Shown here: piece by piece, positions 1 to 5,135 of the stretch
How positions within the stretch are numbered: position 1 is the first letter of the stretch
Layout: every line of letters begins with the position of its first letter
Assembly (NCBI GenBank): GCA_947178565.1
Contig: CAMWYV010000111.1
Coordinates: forward strand, 1 to 5,135
Direction of reading: 5' to 3'
Origin: an uncultured Porphyromonadaceae bacterium
Lineage (GTDB): Bacteria; Bacteroidota; Bacteroidia; Bacteroidales; Muribaculaceae
Length of the DNA stretch: 5,135 bases
Program-made: the position numbers and the translations under genes
The notes under the pieces: model-generated
Told to the model about the DNA's origin: nothing
The model's input: only the letters and a program-made list of their open reading frames with translations
Databases searched by the model: none

Positions 1-79
1 ATTTTATTCACCTCTCTATGGTCGCGGCTGCGCTCACTGATGAAAATATTGCAATCCAACACAAAAACTAAAAATCAAA
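1..79 (+). other. Spacer upstream of rpsD
   Basis: This short stretch precedes the S4 gene. In other bacteria with this gene order the neighbour to the left would be rpsK (S11), but none of the three forward frames here reads as the S11 C-terminus, so the stretch is probably the intergenic spacer. It ends in an A-rich run directly before the rpsD ATG. I see no convincing promoter or terminator in it. Confidence 0.5.
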
Positions 80-685
80 ATGGCAAGATATACCGGCCCC
101 AAGACTAAAATCGCCCGTAAATTCGGCGAACCTATCTTCGGCGAAGACAAAGTCCTCGCCAGGAAAAACTTCCCCCCGGGACAGCACGGAGCAAACAAGC
201 GCCGCAAAACCTCTGAGTATGGTATTCAGCTCAGAGAAAAACAGAAAGCTAAATACACATACGGAGTGCTTGAAAAACAGTTCCGTAATCTCTTTGACAA
301 AGCTTCACGAGCCAAAGGTATCACCGGTGAGATCCTCCTTCAGCTTCTCGAAGGTCGTCTTGACAACGTCGTTTACCGTCTCGGTATCGCTCCCACTCGT
401 GCTGCTGCACGTCAGCTCGTTCTCCATCGCCATATCACTGTTAACGGCGACGTTGTAAATATCGCTTCATATGCAGTTAAGCCCGGCGATGTTGTTGGTG
501 TGCGCGAAAAGTCAAAATCACTTGAAGTAATCGCGGATGCACTCGCTGGATTCAACCACAGCAAATACCCCTGGCTTGAATGGAACGAATCAACCAAATC
601 AGGTAAACTGCTTCACGTTCCCGCGCGCGAAGATATTCCCGAAAATATTAAGGAACAGCTCATCGTTGAGCTCTACTCCAAGTAA
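80..685 (+). CDS. rpsD: 30S ribosomal protein S4 (uS4)
   Basis: S4 is a primary 16S rRNA-binding protein that nucleates assembly of the 5' domain of the 30S subunit; in E. coli it also acts in translational feedback and in rRNA antitermination. The 201-residue product has the usual family length. It opens with the S4 N-terminus ([19 protein letters not shown]), followed by the 'FPPGQHG' segment at about 31-37. The S4 RNA-binding domain spans about 93-157, starting at '[10 protein letters not shown]' and including '[14 protein letters not shown]'. There is no cysteine, so this is the zinc-free form of S4. The ATG start is fixed by the conserved N-terminus. The preceding 20 bases are strongly A-rich with no Shine-Dalgarno motif, as is usual in Bacteroidota. 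The gene ends 19 bases before rpoA and is almost certainly cotranscribed with it. Confidence 0.98.
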   Translation: MARYTGPKTKIARKFGEPIFGEDKVLARKNFPPGQHGANKRRKTSEYGIQLREKQKAKYTYGVLEKQFRNLFDKASRAKGITGEILLQLLEGRLDNVVYRLGIAPTRAAARQLVLHRHITVNGDVVNIASYAVKPGDVVGVREKSKSLEVIADALAGFNHSKYPWLEWNESTKSGKLLHVPAREDIPENIKEQLIVELYSK

Positions 686-704
686 TCTTTAACACCAGAT
701 CCAC

Positions 705-1697
705 ATGGCTATATTAGCATTCCAAAAGCCTGACAAGGTCCTGATGTTGGAGGCTGACAATCATTTCGGCAAATTTGAGTTCAAACCCCTGGAACCAGGT
801 TATGGCACAACTATCGGCAACGCACTCCGTCGCATACTCCTCTCGTCACTTGAAGGCTTTGCCATCTCATCTGTGAGAATTGACGGTGTTAAGCACGAAT
901 TTGACACTGTGCCCGGAGTCAAGGAAGATGTGACCAATATCATCCTTAACCTCAAGAAGGTAAACCTCAAACGCTTGAATGATGACGTTGAAGACGAAAA
1001 GGTCAGGATTACTGTGGCAGGTACTGAAGAATTCAAAGCCGGAGACATAGGCAAAGCCCTTACCGGATTTGAAGTACTCAACCCCGACCTCGTAATCTGT
1101 CATTTGGATCCGAGCGCAAGTTTTAATATCGAACTCACTATCAACAAAGGTCGTGGATGGGTACGTGCCGAAGAGCAGGAAATAGCTGCCGATGATATCA
1201 ATACCATCGCTATTGACTCCATCTATACACCTATCGTTAATGTGAAATATATCGTAGATAATTTCCGAGTTGACCAGAAAACCGACTACGATAAACTCAC
1301 GCTCGAAATCACCACCAACGGTTCCATCCTTCCTCAGGAAGCACTCAAAGAAGCCGCTAAAATCCTCATACATCACTTCATGCTCTTCTCAGATGAGAAA
1401 ATCACTCTTGAAACAGCTGAGACTGAAGGGAATGAAGAGTTTGATGAAGAAGTGCTTCACATGCGCCAGCTCCTTAAGTCAAAACTTGTTGACATGGATC
1501 TCAGCGTCAGAGCACTCAACTGCCTTAAGAGCGCAGAAGTGGAAACCCTCGGTGAACTCGTCGTGTTCAACAAAACCGACCTTCTCAAATTCAGAAACTT
1601 CGGTAAAAAATCACTTACCGAACTCGACGAACTCCTTGCCAATCTTAACCTTTCATTTGGCATGGACATTTCAAAATACAAATTAGACAAAGAGTAA
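705..1697 (+). CDS. rpoA: DNA-directed RNA polymerase subunit alpha
   Basis: The alpha subunit dimerises to start RNA polymerase assembly, and its C-terminal domain contacts promoter DNA and regulators. The 330 residues match the full family length. The N-terminal domain (about 1-235) carries the dimerisation motif '[14 protein letters not shown]' at 38-51 and '[19 protein letters not shown]' at 171-189. An acidic linker (about 236-250, rich in E) leads to the C-terminal domain at about 255-315 with '[10 protein letters not shown]' and '[14 protein letters not shown]'. Aligned by eye to E. coli with an offset of four, R269, N272, G300, K302 and S303 correspond to R265, N268, G296, K298 and S299, the residues known to bind UP-element DNA. 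Both domains are intact. The gene sits between rpsD and rplQ, the standard alpha-operon order, and stops 6 bases before rplQ. No Shine-Dalgarno motif is visible. Confidence 0.99.
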   Translation: MAILAFQKPDKVLMLEADNHFGKFEFKPLEPGYGTTIGNALRRILLSSLEGFAISSVRIDGVKHEFDTVPGVKEDVTNIILNLKKVNLKRLNDDVEDEKVRITVAGTEEFKAGDIGKALTGFEVLNPDLVICHLDPSASFNIELTINKGRGWVRAEEQEIAADDINTIAIDSIYTPIVNVKYIVDNFRVDQKTDYDKLTLEITTNGSILPQEALKEAAKILIHHFMLFSDEKITLETAETEGNEEFDEEVLHMRQLLKSKLVDMDLSVRALNCLKSAEVETLGELVVFNKTDLLKFRNFGKKSLTELDELLANLNLSFGMDISKYKLDKE

Positions 1698-1703
1698 AGA
1701 ACG

Positions 1704-2234
1704 ATGAGACACAATAAAAACTTCAACCATCTCGGACGCAAGAAGGCTCACCGCGACGCGCTCCTCGCCAACATGACCATTGCACTGATCATGCGTAAAC
1801 GCATTTTTACCACACTTGCTAAGGCGAAAGCACTCCGCATGTATGCTGAGCCCCTCATCAACCGCGCCAAAAACGATACAATGACAAACCGTCGTCTCGT
1901 TTTCAGCTACCTCCAGAACAAAGAAGCTGTTACAGAGCTATTCCGTGAAGTGGCACAGAAAATCGGAGATCGCAACGGTGGATATACACGTATCCTCAAA
2001 ACCGGTAACCGCCTCGGTGACAATGCTAAAATCTGCTTCATTGAGCTCGTTGACTACAATGAAAATATGCTCAAGGAAAAGAGTGGAAAGAAAGAAGGTC
2101 GTACCCGCCGCAGTCGTCGCTCAAGCAAGGCTGCAGCTGCTGAGCCCGCACTTGAAAATCCCGTAGAAGCAGCAAAAGAAGCTGAACCCGAACTCCCTGC
2201 AGCAGAACCTGAAGCAGAAAAAGCTGCTGAATAA
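1704..2234 (+). CDS. rplQ: 50S ribosomal protein L17 (bL17) with long C-terminal tail
   Basis: L17 is a 50S subunit protein located near the peptide exit side of the ribosome. The conserved core fills about residues 1-123: it starts '[17 protein letters not shown]', continues with '[25 protein letters not shown]', and closes with '[24 protein letters not shown]'. The E. coli protein ends at about this point (127 residues), but this one runs to 176. The extra part has two halves: a basic segment at about 124-142 (K, R, S and G rich) and an Ala/Glu/Pro-rich acidic segment at about 143-176. Tails of this kind are known in Bacteroidota L17. The extension is in frame and shows no sign of frameshift. 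This is the last gene of the rpsD-rpoA-rplQ cluster, starting 6 bases after rpoA, and is followed by a strong stem-loop. Confidence 0.97.
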   Translation: MRHNKNFNHLGRKKAHRDALLANMTIALIMRKRIFTTLAKAKALRMYAEPLINRAKNDTMTNRRLVFSYLQNKEAVTELFREVAQKIGDRNGGYTRILKTGNRLGDNAKICFIELVDYNENMLKEKSGKKEGRTRRSRRSSKAAAAEPALENPVEAAKEAEPELPAAEPEAEKAAE

Positions 2235-2256
2235 TCAACTGTTGCTGTTAAATCAT

Positions 2257-2299
2257 ATTTCAGGTCGTCAGACATCTGTCTGGCGACCTGAAATCGTTT
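2257..2299 (+). terminator. Stem-loop after rplQ, weak U-tract
   Basis: Arms 2257-2273 and 2278-2294 pair over 17 positions, all Watson-Crick except one U-G pair (2268/2283), around an ATCT loop. It starts 22 bases after the rplQ stop, where the end of the alpha operon is expected. The bases after the stem (TCGTTTAAACACC) do not form a proper U-tract, so intrinsic termination may be partial. It could instead be an mRNA 3'-end stabiliser or processing site that lets some transcription through into eno. Confidence 0.7.
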
Positions 2300-2359
2300 A
2301 AACACCTCCAACAAAATAAAAAAAATATTGACGCTGCAAACTATTCCGTTGGAAATTAT

Positions 2360-3724
<1,365 letters not shown>

Positions 3725-3731
3725 ATCATCT

Positions 3732-3744
3732 GCGGCTTAGCCGC
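3732..3744 (+). other. Small perfect hairpin after eno stop
   Basis: GCGGC (3732-3736) and GCCGC (3740-3744) are perfect complements around a TTA loop, 7 bases after the eno stop codon. The 3' arm shares bases 3742-3744 with the outer stem of the terminator that follows, so the two structures cannot both be complete in the same RNA. Its role is unknown; it may simply be a 3'-end stabilising stem. Confidence 0.55.
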
Positions 3745-3797
3745 TGACAATAAAAAAAACCGCCGGAATTTTTCCAGCGGTTTTTTTATTGTCAGCG
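3742..3797. terminator. Bidirectional terminator between eno and the amidase gene
   Basis: The core stem pairs CCGC (3760-3763) with GCGG (3777-3780) and GGAA (3765-3768) with TTCC (3772-3775), with a C/A mismatch and a TTT loop. An A8 run (3752-3759) lies to its left and a T7 run (3781-3787) to its right, so each strand sees a GC-rich hairpin followed by a U-tract. The inverted repeat continues outside these runs: 3742-3751 (CGCTGACAAT) is perfectly complementary to 3788-3797. Apart from one bulged A and one mismatch the whole element folds back on itself. It serves eno on the + strand and the amidase gene, whose stop codon is only 3 bases away, on the - strand. Confidence 0.93.
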
Positions 3798-3800
3798 ATA

Positions 3801-4658
3801 TCACTCTTTCAATCTTATAACCCTTATGCCGATAGCGTTTCGGTTGCGCTTGAGGTATTCTGTCAGTGGCACATTGCTCACGCATACCTTACCCTCTTTC
3901 GATGATGCATGGAGTAAATGAAGCTTCCCATTCACATCCACGGCTATACCTATATGGTTCACATCCAATCCCGGCGTTTTTGATACAATGGCGATAATAT
4001 CACCCGGTTGAATCTTTGCTCCACTTATATTGGTCGCTTTTATATAAGGGAAACGGTGAGAGCGGAATCCCACCTGAACATTTTTCATTCTCTCATACTC
4101 CGTGCTGTCTGCCAGAGCGTCATATTTGTCGCGATTCTGAGTCATGAAATCCAGAGTCTTGATCAGATAAGATGCGTTAGCTATACGGTCTGTAACCTCA
4201 GTGATATTTCCACGATGACTGTTATCTACCACCCAGTCGCTGAAATAATGCAGTCGGCTGGCATAACCGTTCATGTTCCCTCCTCTGTATCTCAGCCGTT
4301 CGAGATTATAGATGAAATCAATCCATGAAGTGCGTCTTTCTCCTAAAGTTTGTGCAAGTGCGGCCACGTTTTCAACAAAAGACACACAATCCATTCCTTG
4401 TAAATTCACCCTTAGAACCTCAGGGCTACCCTCCAGAGTACCTCCTGCATATGGAATTCCTTCAAAATTACGTCCTATACTCACCATGTAATCATTCAGA
4501 CCCGTTCCAGGCTTGAGATTCTCGACTAAAATGGTCGTGATAGCGGTGGTGTCGCTGTTTTCGTTGCCGAAATGCACCTGTGAAGGTGATACTGCATGTC
4601 CGGTAATATTATTTATAAGGAGTGATAGGGCAGAAATCAGTATTGATCCGTATCTCAT
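3801..4658 (-). CDS. DUF1460-family N-acetylmuramoyl-L-alanine amidase, probably exported
   Basis: The 285-residue protein resembles the DUF1460 (PF07313) family, an NlpC/P60-like cysteine amidase fold. The characterised member, AmiA of Bacteroides uniformis, cleaves the MurNAc-L-Ala bond in GlcNAc-1,6-anhydro-MurNAc-peptides, which are wall turnover products. Residues 1-22 look like a Sec signal peptide (hydrophobic 'ILISALSLLI', likely cut after 'GHA'); there is no lipobox cysteine, so a periplasmic location is inferred. The probable nucleophile is Cys91 in 'GMDCVSFVENVAAL'. His235 in 'VNHIGIAV' and His250 in 'LLHASSKEG' fit the other catalytic positions. The loop 'QPGDIIAIVSK' at 217-227 is typical of NlpC/P60-like domains. 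The start is chosen because it gives the signal peptide. The gene converges on eno and diverges from the probable rRNA promoter. It is unlikely to be cotranscribed with anything in the window. Exact substrate preference cannot be read from the sequence. Confidence 0.88.
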   Translation of the reverse strand: MRYGSILISALSLLINNITGHAVSPSQVHFGNENSDTTAITTILVENLKPGTGLNDYMVSIGRNFEGIPYAGGTLEGSPEVLRVNLQGMDCVSFVENVAALAQTLGERRTSWIDFIYNLERLRYRGGNMNGYASRLHYFSDWVVDNSHRGNITEVTDRIANASYLIKTLDFMTQNRDKYDALADSTEYERMKNVQVGFRSHRFPYIKATNISGAKIQPGDIIAIVSKTPGLDVNHIGIAVDVNGKLHLLHASSKEGKVCVSNVPLTEYLKRNRNAIGIRVIRLKE

Positions 4659-4685
4659 AAATTGTATATTATCATGTATTTTTTG

Positions 4686-4716
4686 CGAAAATACTCACAA
4701 ATAATTAAACCGACAA
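4686..4716 (-). promoter_or_regulatory. Predicted promoter of the DUF1460 gene
   Basis: On the - strand, TTGT (4716-4713) is followed after exactly 19 bases by TATTTTCG (4693-4686), one mismatch from the Bacteroidota -7 consensus TAnnTTTG. Transcription would start near 4682, leaving an A/T-rich leader of about 24 bases before the ATG and no Shine-Dalgarno motif. The prediction rests on consensus and spacing only. Confidence 0.5.
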
Positions 4717-4831
4717 CCATAAAATTGTGCGCATGTGGTTAATATGCTATAAATAAAAGAGATATGAATAATAAGAGTAGCTGAGTGGGCTATTTAGTGA
4801 TTGTCAACAAATGTGAAATATAGAAGCTGAC
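4717..4831. other. A/T-rich intergenic stretch with no recognised feature
   Basis: This lies between the two divergent promoters. It contains no ORF with recognisable protein character and no strong stem-loop. Only weak symmetry is visible (TTGT/ACAA at 4801-4810 and TAGC/GCTA around 4778-4792). It may hold regulator sites, but nothing supports a specific call. Confidence 0.5.
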
Positions 4832-4852
4832 AGTTAAATATTAGTTAAATAT
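4832..4852 (+). repeat. Tandem A/T-rich repeat upstream of the rRNA-type promoter
   Basis: AGTTAAATAT occurs at 4832-4841 and again at 4843-4852, separated by one T, giving an 11-base period close to one turn of DNA. It ends 12 bases before the -33 element and lies about 46-66 bases upstream of the predicted start, where UP elements bound by the RNA polymerase alpha C-terminal domain sit in E. coli rRNA promoters. The repeat is seen directly; the UP-element role is inferred. Confidence 0.6.
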
Positions 4853-4864
4853 GATGTGAAGGTA

Positions 4865-4894
4865 TTGTTTTTGGGAAAACTTGTTATAACTTTG
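4865..4894 (+). promoter_or_regulatory. Strong Bacteroidota-type promoter, probably rRNA operon
   Basis: TTG at 4865-4867, a 19-base spacer and TAACTTTG at 4887-4894 match the Bacteroidota consensus (TTG -33, TAnnTTTG -7) in sequence and spacing. Transcription would start at about 4897-4901. No protein gene follows for the rest of the window, which fits a stable-RNA operon. This is the best promoter match in the window. Confidence 0.8.
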
Positions 4895-4898
4895 CAGT

Positions 4899-4918
4899 CG
4901 CTTTTGAGAAATAAAGCG
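4899..4918 (+). other. Hairpin at the start of the leader RNA
   Basis: CGCTTT (4899-4904) and AAAGCG (4913-4918) are perfect complements around the 8-base loop TGAGAAAT. The stem falls at the predicted 5' end of the transcript, so the leader RNA may begin in a structure. It is not followed by a U-tract and is not a terminator. Confidence 0.5.
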
Positions 4919-4923
4919 TGAGA

Positions 4924-4943
4924 GCACCTTGAAATATTTACAA
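4924..4943 (+). promoter_or_regulatory. BoxA-like antitermination sequence
   Basis: GCACCTTGAAATATTTACAA lies about 26 bases into the predicted transcript. It resembles in layout the E. coli boxA (TGCTCTTTAACAA), where NusB and S10 load for rRNA antitermination, and similar TTGAAATATT-type stretches that I recall upstream of Bacteroidota 16S genes. The match is loose and the function is inferred from position. Confidence 0.4.
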
Positions 4944-4970
4944 TAGACAAGAAGTAGTACAAGAGTCAAG

Positions 4971-4995
4971 AGAAGATCCGAAAGGATCGGCTTCT
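4971..4995 (+). other. Leader stem-loop with GAAA tetraloop
   Basis: AGAAG (4971-4975) pairs with CTTCT (4991-4995), and ATCC (4976-4979) pairs with GGAT (4984-4987) around a GAAA loop (4980-4983), leaving CGG (4988-4990) as a 3' bulge. GNRA loops are stable and common in structured RNA. The lack of a U-tract argues against a terminator, so this is probably a leader folding or processing element. Confidence 0.65.
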
Positions 4996-5021
4996 GTTCA
5001 ATTCTGAATAAAATCAGGAAC
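4996..5021 (+). other. Second leader stem-loop
   Basis: GTTC (4996-4999) pairs with GAAC (5018-5021), and CTGA (5004-5007) pairs with TCAG (5014-5017), with an AATT bulge on the 5' side and an ATAAAA loop. It directly abuts the preceding GAAA stem-loop, so the two could stack coaxially. It is weaker than its neighbour. Confidence 0.45.
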
Positions 5022-5062
5022 ACAGTATTACGGAATCATCCTGTATTAGAATCGACGCTTCA

Positions 5063-5076
5063 GCCGAGAAATCGGT
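5063..5076 (+). other. Third leader stem-loop, second GAAA tetraloop
   Basis: CCGA (5064-5067) and TCGG (5072-5075) pair around GAAA (5068-5071), extended by a G-U pair (5063/5076). Its 5' arm AGCCGA (5062-5067) is also a perfect complement of TCGGCT at 4987-4992 in the first GAAA stem-loop, so an alternative long-range pairing is possible. Confidence 0.5.
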
Positions 5077-5090
5077 GCCGTTGTAAAAAA

Positions 5091-5110
5091 TCTGTAGCGG
5101 ACGCAACAGA
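5091..5110 (+). other. Last leader stem-loop before the purine-rich end
   Basis: TCTGT (5091-5095) and ACAGA (5106-5110) are perfect complements with a 10-base loop. It sits just before the purine-rich run leading to the right edge. In rRNA operons this zone often pairs with sequence beyond the 16S 3' end to form the processing stem, so the local hairpin may not be the final structure. Confidence 0.35.
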
Positions 5111-5135
5111 GAAAAAAGAAAGAAATAAGATACAA

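Larger units (their letters stand above)
4898..5135 (+). other. Probable 5' leader of a ribosomal RNA operon
   Basis: About 240 bases follow the strong promoter without a plausible reading frame but with several stem-loops. The segment at about 4924-4966, 'TTGAAATATTTACAA' followed by 'GAAGTAGTACAAGAG', resembles, from memory, leaders preceding Bacteroidales 16S genes. The last 25 bases are purine-rich and end in 'TACAA', the usual lead-in to a Bacteroidales 16S 5' end (…ACAATG(A/G)AGAGTTTGATC). The mature 16S would therefore begin at or just past the right edge. No conserved 16S sequence lies inside the window, so the identity remains an inference. Confidence 0.72.

Noticed and set aside
1..79. 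Possible 3' end of rpsK (S11) at the left edge
   Set aside because: No frame ends with the conserved basic S11 C-terminus, so the stretch is treated as spacer.
219..458. 79-residue + strand frame inside rpsD
   Set aside because: Out of frame with a certain S4 gene, low-complexity Ser/Val/Leu composition, no family resemblance.
867..1376. 169-residue open frame on the - strand opposite rpoA
   Set aside because: It lies fully inside the rpoA coding region and has no recognisable protein character. It is explained as a shadow of rpoA codon use.
1270..1686. 138-residue + strand frame inside rpoA
   Set aside because: Shadow of the intact alpha C-terminal domain, Ser/Lys/Pro-rich with no known motif.
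4008..4704. Three + strand frames (4008-4328, 4325-4516, 4513-4704) opposite the amidase gene
   Set aside because: All lie opposite the recognised DUF1460 gene and show no protein family character.
4774..4796. tRNA-like 'GTAGCTGAGTGGGCTA' segment
   Set aside because: It recalls a D-arm, but no acceptor, anticodon or T-arm can be found around it.
4841..5023. 60-residue - strand frame across the rRNA-type promoter and leader
   Set aside because: Overlaps a consensus promoter and hairpins on the + strand. The translation is A/T-driven (Leu, Phe, Lys, Tyr) with no motif.

Overview
The window looks like a chromosomal core region of a Bacteroidota bacterium, most likely order Bacteroidales. The evidence is the 330-residue RpoA and the enolase with a Bacteroidales-style '[15 protein letters not shown]' stretch, a ribosomal protein L17 with a long low-complexity tail, a DUF1460-family amidase, A-rich start-codon contexts without Shine-Dalgarno sequences, and promoters of the TTG-N19-TAnnTTTG type. 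The family (for example Muribaculaceae) is a guess that the window cannot settle.

Layout. Positions 80-2234 hold the distal end of the alpha ribosomal operon on the + strand: rpsD (S4), rpoA (RNA polymerase alpha) and rplQ (L17), with gaps of 19 and 6 bases. A 17-bp stem-loop follows rplQ. Enolase (eno, 2429-3724) comes next on the same strand, behind a -7-type promoter element. A long inverted repeat at 3742-3797 forms a bidirectional terminator between eno and the convergent gene at 3801-4658 (- strand). That gene encodes a probably exported DUF1460/NlpC-P60-type peptidoglycan amidase.

The last ~475 bases (4659-5135) contain no credible protein gene. They hold the predicted promoter of the amidase gene (- strand) and, divergent from it, a strong promoter preceded by a tandem 11-bp A/T-rich repeat. 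About 240 bases of structured, non-coding leader follow. Its boxA-like stretch, multiple hairpins, purine-rich end and final 'tacaa' fit the 5' leader of a ribosomal RNA operon whose 16S gene would start at or just past the right edge. This is inference, because no 16S sequence is inside the window.

Functionally, the window joins ribosome assembly (S4, L17, probable rRNA leader), transcription (RpoA, whose C-terminal domain keeps the DNA-contacting residues that in E. coli read A/T-rich upstream elements), glycolysis (enolase) and cell-wall turnover (DUF1460 amidase). I see no mobile element, CRISPR array, phage gene or defence system, and no new multi-gene system. The points worth a second look are in the non-coding DNA: the rRNA promoter and leader, and the two intergenic fold-back structures.
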